This document shows positions 27,147 through 37,130 of a stretch of DNA of 64,000 bases, in pieces. The translations under genes were made by a program, and so were the position numbers. A model generated the notes under the pieces. The model saw only the letters and a program-made list of their open reading frames with translations, was not told where the DNA came from and made no database searches. Origin of the DNA: Lysobacter alkalisoli (GTDB taxonomy: Bacteria > Pseudomonadota > Gammaproteobacteria > Xanthomonadales > Xanthomonadaceae); NCBI RefSeq assembly GCF_006547045.1, contig NZ_CP041242.1:754001-818000 (forward strand), given 5' to 3'. Each line of letters starts with the position of its first letter. Position 1 is the first letter of the stretch.

Positions 27147-27201
27147 CAGTCCAATCCCGCAACCATCGGCCGTGCCCGTCAAGGGTGCGCCGCCCGTCCT
27201 G

Positions 27202-29385
27202 ATGCCGAACTTCCGAACGTCTCCGCACCTCACATTCCGCCCCGCCCGCCTGTCTCCCATCGCCGCTGCGTTGGCCCTGGCCTTGAGCGCCGCGGCCCAT
27301 GCCAACGATGACCTCGGTCGTCGCGCGACCGAACTCGACGCCGTCGAGGTGAAGGTCAGCACCGCGACCCGTAGTGAGCGGCTGCTGTCCGACGTGCCGG
27401 TGCGCACCGAGGTGCTGCGCGGGGAGGACATCGAGCTGCGCGCGGTGCTGGACTTCTCCCGCGCAGCCGAACTGATCAACGGCCTGCGGGTGGAAAGTAA
27501 CTGCCAGAACTGCAATACCTCGGAAGCGCAGCTGCTCGGCCTGGGTGGCGCCTACAACCAGGTGCTGTTCGACGGGGTGCCGCTGATGTCGACGCTGGGC
27601 AGTGTGTACGGGCTGGAACAGATTCCGGCGGCCTTCATCAATACCGTGGAAGTGGTGAAGGGCGGTGGCTCGTCGCTGTACGGCCCGGGTGCCGTGGCCG
27701 GCGTGATCAACCTGATCCCGCAGCGACCGGTCAACAACGGCGGTTTCCTGCGCTATGGCGTGGACGTGCAGAAGGGCGAACCTCAGCACAACCTGGACGG
27801 CCGGGTCGACCGGCTGTCCGGCGATCGGCGCCTGGGTGTGTCGGTGGTCGGCCAGGCATCGAGCAACGACGCCATCGACTTCAACGGCGACGGCTACAGC
27901 GAGATCACCGAGAAGGACCAGCAGATGCTCGGCGTGCAGGGCTGGTACAGCCTGGGCGACGACAGCATGTTGCGCGCCAATTATCAGTTCACCCGCGAAA
28001 AGCGCCGTGGCGGAAACCGGCTCGACCAGCCGGAATGGCGGGCCAACATCGCCGAGTCGCTGGAGACGAAATACCACCGCGGCGGCGTGAACTGGGAGCG
28101 GATCGTCAGCGACCGTTTCGATTTCAGCCTGGGCTATGCATTCGCCTGGATCGAGCGCGACAGCTTCTATGGCGGCCTCGGCGACGTGGCCACCGATCCG
28201 GCCGACCCCGATTTCGATCCGGCCGATCTGGACCCGACCGTGCCGGGCAGTCCGGCATCCGTTTCATGGAACCAGTACGGCCATACCGAAAACCCGCTCC
28301 ACTACCTCGACAGTCAGTTCAACTGGTATCTCGGTGCGCATGCCGTTGCCTTTGGTCTGCAGTACAAGCGTGAGTCGGTGCGTGACGGTAACCGCAACGC
28401 GGTGGGTGGCCGGGTGGGGCCGGTCAGTGACGAACGCTTCACCAACATCGGCCTTTACGTGCAGGACGAGTGGGCCGTCGATGAGAACGTCGACCTGGTC
28501 CTCGGCCTGCGTGCCGACAGGCATTCGGCATTGGACAAGGCCATCTTCTCGCCGCGTGTCGCACTGGCCTGGGCCGCCAGCGACAGATTGAAGCTGCGTG
28601 CCGGGCTGTCGACCGGCTTCCGGGCCCCGGAAGTGTTCAGCGAAGACCTGCACGTCGAAACCCTGGGCGCCGAGCCGATCCACATCCGCAACGCGGAGGG
28701 TCTGGTCGAGGAGCGCGCAGCGACCGGCATGTTCGGTCTCGATTGGCGCTCCGATCCGGCCGAGCCGCGCTGGACCTGGGATGCCACCGTCTCGTGGACA
28801 CGGCTGCGCGACACTTTCGTGCTCAGCGAGATCCGCGACGACGGCGATGGTGGGCTGTACCAGCAGCGCGACAACGCATCGGGTTCCCGCGTGGCGGGAG
28901 TCGAGACCAACCTGGGCTGGCAGCCTGGCGAGGCCTTCCGGCTGAGTGCCGGCGTGGCCTGGTACCGGTCGCGCCATGACGAGGCGCAGGTGGTGTTCGA
29001 TGACCGCGACGAAGGTGGCGACACCGTCATCGCCACCCGCGAATACCTGAAGACGCCGGAGTGGAGCGGACTGGCACAGGCCATCTGGTCGCCGAACGGG
29101 GACTGGGATGCCTATCTCGGCCTGAAGTACACCGGCCGGATGCAGGTGCTGAACAACACCACCGGGACGTTGAACCGCAGCCCCGAATTCTGGGTGGTGG
29201 ACATCGGTGCCACGCGCCACTTCCACGGTGCCGACGGCGGGGGCTGGGATGTGTCGTTCGGGTTGCGCAATCTGTTCGACCAGCGCCAGAAGGACCTGGA
29301 AGCCGGGGCCGATCGAGACAGTGAGTATGTCTATGGTCCGCGTTTCGCGCGCTCGATCTATGCAGGTGTCCGCTATGCATTCTGA
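27202..29385 (+). CDS. TonB-dependent receptor, zinc-regulated
   Basis: Outer membrane gated channel of about 727 aa with signal peptide (LSPIAAALALALSAAAHA). The plug (TRSERLLSDVPVRTEVL ... GSSLYGPGAVAGVINLI) and 22-strand barrel ending in aromatic YAGVRYAF are typical. The plug has a NCQNCN motif (about residue 97), a CxxC that could bind a thiophilic metal. Under the Zur box it probably imports zinc or a zinc complex (ZnuD-like function). GTG 27172 is an alternative start. A thioredoxin gene and a MerC-like gene follow closely, forming an operon. Confidence 0.88.
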   Translation: MPNFRTSPHLTFRPARLSPIAAALALALSAAAHANDDLGRRATELDAVEVKVSTATRSERLLSDVPVRTEVLRGEDIELRAVLDFSRAAELINGLRVESNCQNCNTSEAQLLGLGGAYNQVLFDGVPLMSTLGSVYGLEQIPAAFINTVEVVKGGGSSLYGPGAVAGVINLIPQRPVNNGGFLRYGVDVQKGEPQHNLDGRVDRLSGDRRLGVSVVGQASSNDAIDFNGDGYSEITEKDQQMLGVQGWYSLGDDSMLRANYQFTREKRRGGNRLDQPEWRANIAESLETKYHRGGVNWERIVSDRFDFSLGYAFAWIERDSFYGGLGDVATDPADPDFDPADLDPTVPGSPASVSWNQYGHTENPLHYLDSQFNWYLGAHAVAFGLQYKRESVRDGNRNAVGGRVGPVSDERFTNIGLYVQDEWAVDENVDLVLGLRADRHSALDKAIFSPRVALAWAASDRLKLRAGLSTGFRAPEVFSEDLHVETLGAEPIHIRNAEGLVEERAATGMFGLDWRSDPAEPRWTWDATVSWTRLRDTFVLSEIRDDGDGGLYQQRDNASGSRVAGVETNLGWQPGEAFRLSAGVAWYRSRHDEAQVVFDDRDEGGDTVIATREYLKTPEWSGLAQAIWSPNGDWDAYLGLKYTGRMQVLNNTTGTLNRSPEFWVVDIGATRHFHGADGGGWDVSFGLRNLFDQRQKDLEAGADRDSEYVYGPRFARSIYAGVRYAF

Positions 29386-29407
29386 GCGCGGACATGGAGA
29401 CGCTTTC

Positions 29408-29938
29408 ATGGCCTGGGCGTGCTGTGCACTGCTGATGCTGTGGCCGCTGGCCGCGACGGGGCAGGCGGCCAGCCCCGGGTTACGCGAGACGCTGGTGGAT
29501 GCCCTGGTGATCCCGGACGAGACGCGATTCAGCCGACATCGTTGGGGGCACGAGCCGGATGTCGTCGTGCTCTATTTCGGTGCCGACTGGTGCGCGCCGT
29601 GCCACGCCTTCGTGCCGGAGCTCAAGCGCGTCCATGCGGCGCTCAAGGCGGCCGGCGCGGATACCGAGGTGGTCTACGTCAGCCTCGACGAATCGGAGGC
29701 CGACATGCGCCGCTACATGAATCGCCAGCGGATGCCATGGCCGGCGATCGACTACCGCCGGTCGCGGATGCTGGTGTCCGTGCGCGCGCTGGCCGGCCGG
29801 GCACCGCCCAACCTGGTCCTGGTGGACCGCGAGGGCGAAGTCATCGCCAGTGGCTGGGACGGAGGCCGCTATACCGGCCTGAAGCCGGTGCTGGAAGCCT
29901 GGGTGGATGCGGTATCGAGACCCCGTGATTCGCAATGA
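29408..29938 (+). CDS. Exported thioredoxin-fold protein
   Basis: About 176 aa with a signal peptide (MAWACCALLMLWPLAATGQA) and a TlpA-like thioredoxin domain whose active site is FGADWCAPCHAF (CAPC). The cis-proline loop is in RAPPNLVLVD. ATG 29408 has GGAG eight bases upstream; an ATG at 29375 overlaps the receptor stop. Predicted periplasmic thiol-disulfide enzyme. In this zinc-regulated operon it may reduce cysteines of the receptor CxxC motif or of a metal-binding partner, which is inference. Confidence 0.85.
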   Translation: MAWACCALLMLWPLAATGQAASPGLRETLVDALVIPDETRFSRHRWGHEPDVVVLYFGADWCAPCHAFVPELKRVHAALKAAGADTEVVYVSLDESEADMRRYMNRQRMPWPAIDYRRSRMLVSVRALAGRAPPNLVLVDREGEVIASGWDGGRYTGLKPVLEAWVDAVSRPRDSQ

Positions 29939-29994
29939 CTTCGCGCGGTAGCAATCGCTGCGCGCGCTGCAAAGTAGCAACTGGAGATTCCGGC

Positions 29995-30369
29995 ATGGCA
30001 CGCACACCCGCTGCGCTACTCGACGCCTCCGCCATCACCCTGTCCACGCTATGCCTGCTCCACTGCCTGGCGCTGCCGCTGCTGGCCGCGGCACTGCCCC
30101 TGCTTGGAGCTTGGGCGGAAGAGGAGTGGGTGCATGTGGTTTTCGTCATCATCGCCGTGCCGTTGTCCGGCCATGCGCTGTGGCGAGCGCACCGGTTGCG
30201 GCGCCTGCCCCGGGCGTTGCTTGCGTTGGCGACGGCGGGGCTGGCCTGCCTCGTCGCAGGCGCAGTGGAAATGGTGCCCGGGGCATGGGAAACGGTCGTC
30301 ACCGTGGCTGGCAGCCTGATGCTGGCCGGTGCGCACCTGTGGAACTGGTCACGCCATCACCGCCACTGA
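29995..30369 (+). CDS. merC-like: MerC-domain membrane protein
   Basis: Integral membrane protein of 124 aa with four hydrophobic segments. The first helix carries the MerC cysteine pattern (TLSTLCLLHCLALPLL). MerC proteins of mercury operons move metal ions across the inner membrane; chromosomal relatives are often linked to TonB receptors of metal uptake. ATG 29995 (GGAG eight bases upstream) is preferred over ATG 29935, which overlaps the thioredoxin stop. Third gene of the zinc-regulated operon, it could take the imported metal from the periplasm. Confidence 0.82.
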   Translation: MARTPAALLDASAITLSTLCLLHCLALPLLAAALPLLGAWAEEEWVHVVFVIIAVPLSGHALWRAHRLRRLPRALLALATAGLACLVAGAVEMVPGAWETVVTVAGSLMLAGAHLWNWSRHHRH

Positions 30370-30393
30370 CTGGCGTGCCGGGGCGGAGTTCCC

Positions 30394-32232
30394 TCAGAAG
30401 AGCAGGTTCACCATCAGCACCGCGATCGTGGTGTATATCAGCGACAGCGGTGCGCCGATCTTCCACAGTTCCTTGCCGGTATAGCCCGCAGGGCCGGTGA
30501 TCATCGAGATGACCGGGTTGGATGCGGTCACGAAGTTGTTGGATGCCGACAGCGCCACGATCAGCGCGAACGCGGTCGGGCTGCCGCCAGCCGCCAGGGC
30601 GATGTTGATCGCCAGCGGCACGACGACGATGGTTGCGCCGACATGACTGATCACCAGCGAGAACGCGGTCGTCAGCAATCCCAACAGCAGCTGCATGATC
30701 CAAATCGGTGTGCCTTCGGGCAGTTGCTCGATGCTGTGGCCGGCGACCCAGGCCGCCGCGCCGCTGGAATCCATCGCCCAGCCCAGCGGGATCAGGCAAG
30801 CCATCAGGAACACGGTTTTCCAGTTGATCGCCGAGTAGGCTTCATCGATGTGGATCACGCCGGCGAGCAGCATGCCGGCCACGCCGGTCATCAGCGCCAG
30901 CGACACCGGCAGCCGCGACGACAGCGCCAGCAGCATGGCCACCGCGAAGATGCACATCGCGATCTTGAACTTGTGCGGCCGCTGCTCGCCTTTCGGGTAG
31001 TCGGTCACCACCACCAGATCCTTGCCGGCGGCGGCCTTGGCCAGGTCGGTCCAGATGCTGTGCAGCACCAGCATGTCGCCCGAGCGCAGCGGCTGGTCGC
31101 GGACCTCGTCGCGCAGCACGGTCTTTTCGCGGTTGATCGCCAGCAGGCTGATGCCGCGTTGCTTGCGCAGTTCCAGCTCGCGGCCGCTCTTGCCGATGAA
31201 GCCCGATGTCGGCGGAATCACCGCCTCGGAAATGCCCGCACGGCTGGGGTTGAACAGGTCGCCGAAGTGGCGCAGCCGCGAAGTCATGCGCAGGAAGTTG
31301 TTCTGGGCGAAGTCGGCGATCTGCTGCTTCGGCCCCATCGCCCCGAGCACGCTGCCGACCCAGATGCGGGTATCGGCCGGCGGCGCCAGTCGCGATTCGT
31401 TGTTGGACTTCAGTGCCAGCAGCAGCGGTACCCCATGCAGGGTTTCGGCCTCGCCCAGCGACATGCCGACCAGCGGACTGTCGGCGGTGACGGTCAACTC
31501 GTAGACATCGCCCTCGATGCCATAGGCCTTGGCGAAGTAACTCTGGGTGCGGGCCGGGGTTACCCCCTTGCCGGTGTCGTCGCGTTCGAGTTTCTTGCCG
31601 GCGAAGTGGAAATAGACCAGTGCCGCCGCGAGCAGGGTCAGGCCGATCGGCATCGGCGCGAACATCTTCAGCGGTTCCAGCGAGGCCGCGCCGGAGGGCA
31701 GGTTGCTGTTGGCCGCGACCAGCAGGTCGTTGAGCAGGATCAGCGGCGAACTGCCGACCATGGTCAGCGCACTGCCGGTGATGATCGCGGCGGCGATCGG
31801 CAGCAGCAGTCGCGGCAGTGACAGGCCGGTGCGCGAGGACAGCCGCGAGGCCACCGGCAGGTACAGCGCCATCACCGCCGGATTCTGCATGAACGAGGAG
31901 TTGAGGCCGGCGATCGCGCCGGTCAGCAGCATCAGCCGCTGTTCGACACCGTGCGCGCGTCGCAGCAGCCAGCCGGCGAGCCGGTTCAGTGCCCCGGTCC
32001 GGTCAAGCCCGGCACCGAGGATCATGGTGGCGATCACGCTGATCACCGCCTGGCCGGAAAAGCCGTTGAACAGTTCGGTCGGCGCGACCAGACCGGACAG
32101 TCCCAGCATCACCAGCACGCACAGCGCGACCACGTCGGCGCGGATGCGCTCGAACAGGAACATCACCATCGTGAAGCCCACCAGCCCGAGGACGAGCTTC
32201 ATGTCGGTGGTGAGCGTCAGTGCGGTGTCCAT
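30394..32232 (-). CDS. SLC13/DASS-type permease with RCK_C domains
   Basis: Inner membrane transporter of 612 aa. Membrane segments flank a central soluble part (residues ~210-400) carrying two RCK_C (TrkA-C) domains (VYELTVTADSPLVGMSLGEAE and ISEAVIPPTSGFIGKSGREL). The signature GLNSSFMQNPAVMALYLPVA and its mirror ASNNFVTASNPVISMI are the paired hairpin motifs of sodium:anion symporters. The family imports sulfate, dicarboxylates or other anions; the substrate is not evident. It is convergent with the MerC-like gene. Confidence 0.88.
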   Translation of the reverse strand: MDTALTLTTDMKLVLGLVGFTMVMFLFERIRADVVALCVLVMLGLSGLVAPTELFNGFSGQAVISVIATMILGAGLDRTGALNRLAGWLLRRAHGVEQRLMLLTGAIAGLNSSFMQNPAVMALYLPVASRLSSRTGLSLPRLLLPIAAAIITGSALTMVGSSPLILLNDLLVAANSNLPSGAASLEPLKMFAPMPIGLTLLAAALVYFHFAGKKLERDDTGKGVTPARTQSYFAKAYGIEGDVYELTVTADSPLVGMSLGEAETLHGVPLLLALKSNNESRLAPPADTRIWVGSVLGAMGPKQQIADFAQNNFLRMTSRLRHFGDLFNPSRAGISEAVIPPTSGFIGKSGRELELRKQRGISLLAINREKTVLRDEVRDQPLRSGDMLVLHSIWTDLAKAAAGKDLVVVTDYPKGEQRPHKFKIAMCIFAVAMLLALSSRLPVSLALMTGVAGMLLAGVIHIDEAYSAINWKTVFLMACLIPLGWAMDSSGAAAWVAGHSIEQLPEGTPIWIMQLLLGLLTTAFSLVISHVGATIVVVPLAINIALAAGGSPTAFALIVALSASNNFVTASNPVISMITGPAGYTGKELWKIGAPLSLIYTTIAVLMVNLLF

Positions 32233-32240
32233 TCGAGGCT

Positions 32241-32338
32241 AGTGGAGAGTGGAGAGGAGTGAGAAACGAGTGAACGGCAAAATCGCGGCTACATGTGGCT
32301 GCGGGATCGAAACTCTCACTTCTCGCTCCTGTCCACTT
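32241..32338. repeat. Imperfect inverted repeat (AGTGAGA-rich)
   Basis: The arm AGTGGAGAGTGGAGAGGAGT at 32241 (continuing GAGA) is mirrored imperfectly by CTCTCACTTCTCGCTCCTGT at 32313 (continuing CCACTT). It fills the ~100-bp gap between trmB and the SLC13 permease gene on the minus strand. Purine-rich AGTGAGA repeats like this look unlike the neighbouring coding DNA. It may end the trmB transcript. Confidence 0.5.
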
Positions 32339-33080
32339 ACGTTCCGCCCTTGTCGTACAACAGGTCCCAAACCCCATGCCCGAGCCGCTGCCCACGGCTC
32401 TCGAAATGCGTCTGCGGACGCCACTCCGGCCGCGGCACCGAGCCGCGCGGGCCGGCGCGGTTGCTCAGGTCTGCGGTGGCATCGAGTACATCCCACATCT
32501 GTTCTGCATAGTCCTGCCAATCGGTAGCCAGGTGCAAGCGTCCACCGGGCGCGAGCTTGGACACGATCAGGTTCGCGAACGCGGGCTGTACGAGGCGACG
32601 CTTGTGGTGGCGCTTCTTGTGCCAGGGATCGGGGAAGTAGATGCGGATTTCATCGAGGCTGGCGTCGGCGATCTCGTTCTCCAGCACCTCGACCGCGTCG
32701 TGATGATAGATGCGGACATGGTCGCTGCCGTCCTCGGCCAGGGCATTGAGCAGGCGGCCGACGCCGGGCGCGTGCACTTCGATGCCGATGTAGTCGCGGC
32801 TCGGGTCCTGCTTGGCAGCGAAGCGCAGCGCCTCGCCGTTGCCGAAGCCGATTTCCAGCACCCGCGGCGCGGCGCGGCCGAAGGCGGCGTCGAAGTCGCG
32901 TGGGGTGCCCGTGTAATCGAGGCCGAAGCGTGGCCAGGCCTCGTCGAATGCACGCTGCTGGGCCGGGGTGAAGCGGCCCTGGCGGAGCACGAAGCTGCGG
33001 ATCTTGCGGTGGCCTTCCTCGACGGTGAAGGGCTTGGGGGGTGCCTTGCTGCCAGAGGGCTTGTCGGACGCTCCGGTCAT
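32337..33080 (-). CDS. trmB: tRNA (guanine-46-N7)-methyltransferase
   Basis: SAM-dependent enzyme of 247 aa making m7G46 in tRNA variable loops. The SAM motif [12 protein letters not shown] and the family motifs [33 protein letters not shown] and [12 protein letters not shown] are intact. Its ATG overlaps the thiG stop by one base (TGATG), so it is coupled to thiG. The N-terminus is lysine/proline-rich. Confidence 0.96.
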   Translation of the reverse strand: MTGASDKPSGSKAPPKPFTVEEGHRKIRSFVLRQGRFTPAQQRAFDEAWPRFGLDYTGTPRDFDAAFGRAAPRVLEIGFGNGEALRFAAKQDPSRDYIGIEVHAPGVGRLLNALAEDGSDHVRIYHHDAVEVLENEIADASLDEIRIYFPDPWHKKRHHKRRLVQPAFANLIVSKLAPGGRLHLATDWQDYAEQMWDVLDATADLSNRAGPRGSVPRPEWRPQTHFESRGQRLGHGVWDLLYDKGGT

Positions 33081-33874
33081 CAGCCGATCAGCCCGTCAAC
33101 CGGGCTCGAGGCCGAGGCATAGCGCTTGCGCGGGATGCGCCCGGCCTTGAACGCGGCGCGACCGGCCTCGACCGCGAGCTTCATCGCGTGCGCCATCAGC
33201 ACCGGATCCTTCGCGCCGGCGATGGCGGTGTTCATCAGCACGCCATCGCAGCCCAACTCCATCGCGATCGAGGCATCCGACGCGGTGCCGACGCCGGCAT
33301 CGACGATGATCGGCACCTTCGCGTTCTCGACGATTTCCAGCAGGTTGTAGCGGTTCTGGACGCCAAGTCCGGAACCGATCGGCGCCGCCAGCGGCATCAC
33401 CGCCACGCAGCCGATCTCTTCCAGTCGCCTGGCCAGGATCGGATCGTCGGAGGTGTAGACCATCACGTCGAAGCCGTCCTTCACCAGCGTTTCGGCAGCG
33501 GAGAGGGTGGCAATCACGTCCGGGAACAGGGTCTTCTGGTCGCCGAGTACTTCCAGTTTGACCAGGTTGTGGCCGTCGAGCAGTTCGCGGGCGAGGCGAC
33601 AGGTGCGCACCGCGTCGTCGGCGGTGTAGCAACCTGCGGTGTTGGGCAGGATCGTGTATTTCTCCGGCGGCAGCACGTCGAGCAGGTTGGGCTCGTCCGG
33701 GTTCTGGCCGATGTTGGTCCGGCGGATGGCGACGGTGACGATGCCGGCGCCGGCGGCCTCGGTGGCGAGGCGGGTCTCTTCGAGATCCTTGAATTTTCCG
33801 GTGCCGGTGAGCAGGCGCGAGGCGTAGGTCTTGCCCGCGATGACGAGCGGGTCGGTGTGGTGGGGGGCGTTCAT
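33080..33874 (-). CDS. thiG: Thiazole synthase
   Basis: TIM-barrel enzyme of 264 aa that builds the thiazole phosphate of thiamine from deoxyxylulose phosphate, dehydroglycine and sulfur from ThiS. Motifs are [47 protein letters not shown] (the Schiff-base lysine region), PIGSGLGV and [11 protein letters not shown]. Gene order thiS-thiG-trmB on the minus strand. Start at ATG 33874. Confidence 0.96.
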   Translation of the reverse strand: MNAPHHTDPLVIAGKTYASRLLTGTGKFKDLEETRLATEAAGAGIVTVAIRRTNIGQNPDEPNLLDVLPPEKYTILPNTAGCYTADDAVRTCRLARELLDGHNLVKLEVLGDQKTLFPDVIATLSAAETLVKDGFDVMVYTSDDPILARRLEEIGCVAVMPLAAPIGSGLGVQNRYNLLEIVENAKVPIIVDAGVGTASDASIAMELGCDGVLMNTAIAGAKDPVLMAHAMKLAVEAGRAAFKAGRIPRKRYASASSPVDGLIG

Positions 33875-34059
33875 CCGCGCATTATCACATCTCTTGCGGC
33901 GAGCTCGTGGCGAGCCTGGCCGGTCTGGCCAGTGAATTGCGGACACGTAGCCGGCGCCTTGGGGCCCTGGGTAACGGCGCGGTGGGCACCGTAGGCGCGA
34001 GCGGGGGATTTGGAGGCACGGCCTGGAACCCGAAGTTTGCAACGCGAACTTTGGGAGCA

Positions 34060-34081
34060 TCATTGGCGTATGCGCCAATGA
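34060..34081. promoter_or_regulatory. Hairpin between thiS and thiG
   Basis: TCATTGGCG-TATG-CGCCAATGA is a perfect 9-bp stem, 11 bp downstream of the thiS stop in the 217-bp thiS-thiG gap. No T-run follows on either strand, so it may mark an mRNA processing or partial stop site. No TPP riboswitch (thi box) was seen here. Confidence 0.5.
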
Positions 34082-34091
34082 AGATGGCTGC

Positions 34092-34289
34092 TCACCCACC
34101 TCCCAGTGCGTGCACGATCTCGATGCGGTCGCCTTCGGACAGGGGGTGTCCGGCATGCCGCCCGCGCGGCACGATCTCGCCATTGACCTCCACCGCGACC
34201 CGGCGCAGGGCCAGGCCTTCGGCTTCGAGCAGGGCGGCGATGGTGGTGGCTTCGGTCCGGCGCGGTTCGCCGTTGAGGGTGATCTCCAT
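34092..34289 (-). CDS. thiS: Sulfur carrier protein ThiS
   Basis: Ubiquitin-fold carrier of 65 aa beginning [21 protein letters not shown] and ending [10 protein letters not shown]. The terminal Gly-Gly is thiocarboxylated and donates sulfur to ThiG. It is the first gene of the thiS-thiG-trmB cluster, 217 bp before thiG. Confidence 0.93.
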   Translation of the reverse strand: MEITLNGEPRRTEATTIAALLEAEGLALRRVAVEVNGEIVPRGRHAGHPLSEGDRIEIVHALGGG

Positions 34290-34331
34290 GGCGGCATTGT
34301 CCCGCCGCCGGGGCGGGGTGTGAAGGGTGGT

Positions 34332-34348
34332 CCCGGGCTTTGCCCGGG
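34332..34348. repeat. Short GC hairpin
   Basis: CCCGGGC-TTT-GCCCGGG in the divergent gap between thiS and the esterase gene. It resembles the core of the GTAG-type REP elements but lacks their ends. Confidence 0.4.
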
Positions 34349-34540
34349 TGCCGCCATGCTGTATTTCATGACGCACTGCGGCGTGAGTCATGGCGGCATG
34401 GCCTGTAATGCTGTGTCCATCCGCTGGCGTATGCCGGAGGGATGCATGCATGCCATGACCGCAATCGCGGAGCCGCCGAAGGATGGCCTGTGCCACGGTC
34501 TGCCTTGGGCTTGATCCACCGAACGACATTAGGGATATCG

Positions 34541-36403
34541 ATGAGAACACTTGAAATGAAGGCCCCCGTCCGCACCGGGCTGGCCGCCGCGTTGGTCGCG
34601 TCAATGGCGCTCGCTGCCGCCACGCCGGCCATGGCGCAGACCTTCTCGCAGACCGTCTTCTTTGGCGACAGCCTGACCGATTCGGGCCACTATCGGCCGG
34701 CGCTGGTGGAGGCCGGCGGACCGTCGGCGGCGATCCTCGGCAAGTTCACCACCAACCCGGGCCTGGTCTGGGCCGAGTATCTGGCCGACTTCTACGGCGC
34801 AGCGGCTCACAGCGCGAACCAGGGTGGCACCAATTACGCCGTCGGTGGCGCGATGGTGGCGACCGACCGCAGCGGCGCCCTGGGTCCGACCCCGTCGCTG
34901 GCGACCCAGGTCGGCAACTACCTGTCCACCACCGGCGGCCGGGCCGATGCCAATGCCCTTTACACCCTGTGGGGTGGCGCCAACGACATCTTCGCGGTCA
35001 CCGCCGGCGCGCCGGCGGAGCAGACCATTGGTGCCGCGGTCAGCGCCCAGATCGGCCTGGTCGGCAGCCTGCAGGCGGCCGGCGCGCGCTACATCCTGGT
35101 GCCGACCATTCCCGATATCGGCGGCACCCCCGGCTTCCTGGCCCAGGGGGCGCAGGCATCGGCGATCGGCACCCAGCTGTCGACGGCCTACAACGACGCG
35201 CTGTTCGGCGGCCTGGCTGCGTCCGGGCTGCGGGTGATCCCGCTGGATACCTTCCACCTGCTGCAGGAGATCAGCGCCAATCCGGGCGCCTACGGTTTCA
35301 GCAATGTCACCGGCACCGCCTGCCAGCCGCAGATCACCGCGCAGTCGATCACCTGCCATCCCGGTACCTACGTGAGCCCGGATGCGGATCGGACCCATGT
35401 GTTTGCCGACGGCGTGCATCCGACCAGCTCGGCGCACGCGGTGCTGGCCCAATATGCGGTGTCGGTGATCGAGGCTCCTCGCCTTGCGGCGGTGATGCCG
35501 CATGTCGAAGCCCAGACCGGCCGCAATCGTGCCGATCGCGTCGCCGCCCAGGTCGTCGGCCGCACGCAGGATTCCGGCATGCGCCTGTGGGCCGACGTGC
35601 GCGGTGATTACCAGAAGTTCGACGATGGTGCCGGCCTGATGGTCGACGGCGAGGGTGCCGGCCCGGCGCTCAGCGTCGGTCTCGACTGGCGCAGCGGCAA
35701 CCTCGTCTACGGCGGCTTCCTCGGACATGGCCGGCAGAAGCTCGACTTTGGCCGTCACCATGGCGACATCTCGATCGACGACACCGCGCTCGGCGGCTAC
35801 CTCGGCTGGCGCAACGGCCAGGCGTGGGTGACCGGCCAGGTCGGTTACAGCTGGTCCAGCCATGACTTCGACCGCAAGATCGTGCTCGGCGATGCCACCC
35901 GCCTGCACCGCGGCTCGGCCGATGGCAGCAACCTGACCGTCGCCCTCGATGCCGGCTACGAGTTCGCCCGCGGCACGACGCGCCATGGGCCGGTGCTGTC
36001 GCTGGTCTCGCAGCGGATCAAGATCGACGAGATGCGCGAGGACCAGCCGTCGCTGGCGACCTCGCTCGCCTATCCCGAGCGCGATGTCGACTCGCTGGTC
36101 GGCCGGCTCGGCTGGCAGGCCCGGTTCAACGTCGACGGCCACATCTCACCGTACGCGCGGCTGACCTGGGATCGCGAATTCGAGGATGCCGATGAGGAAG
36201 TCTTCGCCCGCCTGCAGTCGTTGCCGGCTTCCGCACCGTACGCGGTGCCGGGGCTGTCCATCGACAAGGATTACGGCACCCTCGTGTTCGGTGCGCGCAG
36301 CAGGCTGTTCGGGATGGATGCCGACATCGGCCTGACCGGCACGGTCGCGCGGAACGGCCAGGATGCGGTGTCGCTGTTCGCGAGCCTCGGTCGCGGCTTC
36401 TGA
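34541..36403 (+). CDS. estA-like: GDSL esterase autotransporter
   Basis: A 620-aa outer membrane esterase. Signal peptide (LAAALVASMALAAATPAMA), then an SGNH/GDSL hydrolase domain with the nucleophile in VFFGDSLTDSG, the GGANDIF block and the catalytic Asp-His in DGVHPTSSAH. The last ~270 residues are an autotransporter beta-barrel (MRLWADVRGDYQKFDDG ... SLFASLGRGF, ending in Phe). Same layout as Pseudomonas EstA, which hydrolyses short-chain esters at the cell surface and affects motility and rhamnolipids. AGGGA lies six bases before ATG 34541. Confidence 0.93.
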   Translation: MRTLEMKAPVRTGLAAALVASMALAAATPAMAQTFSQTVFFGDSLTDSGHYRPALVEAGGPSAAILGKFTTNPGLVWAEYLADFYGAAAHSANQGGTNYAVGGAMVATDRSGALGPTPSLATQVGNYLSTTGGRADANALYTLWGGANDIFAVTAGAPAEQTIGAAVSAQIGLVGSLQAAGARYILVPTIPDIGGTPGFLAQGAQASAIGTQLSTAYNDALFGGLAASGLRVIPLDTFHLLQEISANPGAYGFSNVTGTACQPQITAQSITCHPGTYVSPDADRTHVFADGVHPTSSAHAVLAQYAVSVIEAPRLAAVMPHVEAQTGRNRADRVAAQVVGRTQDSGMRLWADVRGDYQKFDDGAGLMVDGEGAGPALSVGLDWRSGNLVYGGFLGHGRQKLDFGRHHGDISIDDTALGGYLGWRNGQAWVTGQVGYSWSSHDFDRKIVLGDATRLHRGSADGSNLTVALDAGYEFARGTTRHGPVLSLVSQRIKIDEMREDQPSLATSLAYPERDVDSLVGRLGWQARFNVDGHISPYARLTWDREFEDADEEVFARLQSLPASAPYAVPGLSIDKDYGTLVFGARSRLFGMDADIGLTGTVARNGQDAVSLFASLGRGF

Positions 36404-36492
36404 CCGTGGCCGGGGATGCCCGGGTCCTCGTGGCCCGGGTGTTCATCGCCGCATTGCTTCATGACGCGCGCGCGGCGTAGACTTCGCAGCAC

Positions 36493-36566
36493 GCGGGTGT
36501 AGTTCAATGGTAGAACCTCAGCTTCCCAAGCTGATGGCGTGGGTTCGATTCCCATCACCCGCTCCA
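36493..36566 (+). tRNA. tRNA-Gly (anticodon CCC)
   Basis: 74 nt with acceptor stem GCGGGTG/CACCCGC, anticodon stem-loop TCAGC-TTCCCAA-GCTGA (anticodon CCC, reading GGG), T-arm GGGTTCGATTCCC, U73 discriminator and an encoded CCA. Confidence 0.97.
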
Positions 36567-36634
36567 GCATTGCAGCGGCGGTCCCGTGTATCGGGGCCGC
36601 CGCTTTTCATTGGCGGTGTGCTTCCGGAGGCTTG

Positions 36635-37111
36635 ATGTCATCCACGATCGTGCTCGGCTGGCGGGAGTGGGTCGCCTTACCCGCACTGGGACTGGACGCG
36701 GTGCGGGCCAAGGTCGACAGCGGCGCGCGCAGCTCGGCATTGCATGTCGACCGGCAGTGGCGGTTCGTCGAGCGCGGTGCGCCGTGGGTCGGCTTCGCGT
36801 TGACCCCGGGCGATGCCGCCGGGCACAGCATCGAAGCCGCCGCGCCGGTGTTCGACGAGCGCGAGGTCACCGACTCCGGCGGCCATGCGACCCGGCGGGT
36901 GTTCCTGCGCACTCCGATGCGGCTGGCCGGGGTCGAGCGCGAGATTGAAATAAACCTGTCGGACCGCCGCGGCATGCTGTTCCCGATGCTGTTGGGGCGC
37001 ACCGCCATCGCCGGAACGTTCACGATCGATCCGGCACGATCCTTCCTCCATGGCCGGCTTGAGCCGGGCATGGCCGCCGTCGTCCACCGCCGTCCCGGCC
37101 CTTTCCGGTAA
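36635..37111 (+). CDS. rimB: RimB/RloA-type retropepsin-like protease
   Basis: 158 aa of the family once called ATP-dependent zinc protease, now known as retropepsin-like aspartic endopeptidases. The single-domain active site is in [15 protein letters not shown]. In Pseudomonas the homologue RimB works with RimK and removes or modulates poly-glutamate added to ribosomal protein S6. Here it lies 19 bp upstream of rimK, consistent with one operon. GGAGG precedes ATG 36635. Confidence 0.88.
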   Translation: MSSTIVLGWREWVALPALGLDAVRAKVDSGARSSALHVDRQWRFVERGAPWVGFALTPGDAAGHSIEAAAPVFDEREVTDSGGHATRRVFLRTPMRLAGVEREIEINLSDRRGMLFPMLLGRTAIAGTFTIDPARSFLHGRLEPGMAAVVHRRPGPFR

Positions 37112-37130
37112 TTTTCCCGGTGATTCCGTC

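Noticed and set aside
33875-34091. Possible TPP riboswitch between thiS and thiG
   Set aside because: The thi-box CTGAGA and its partner are not present; only a simple hairpin is seen.
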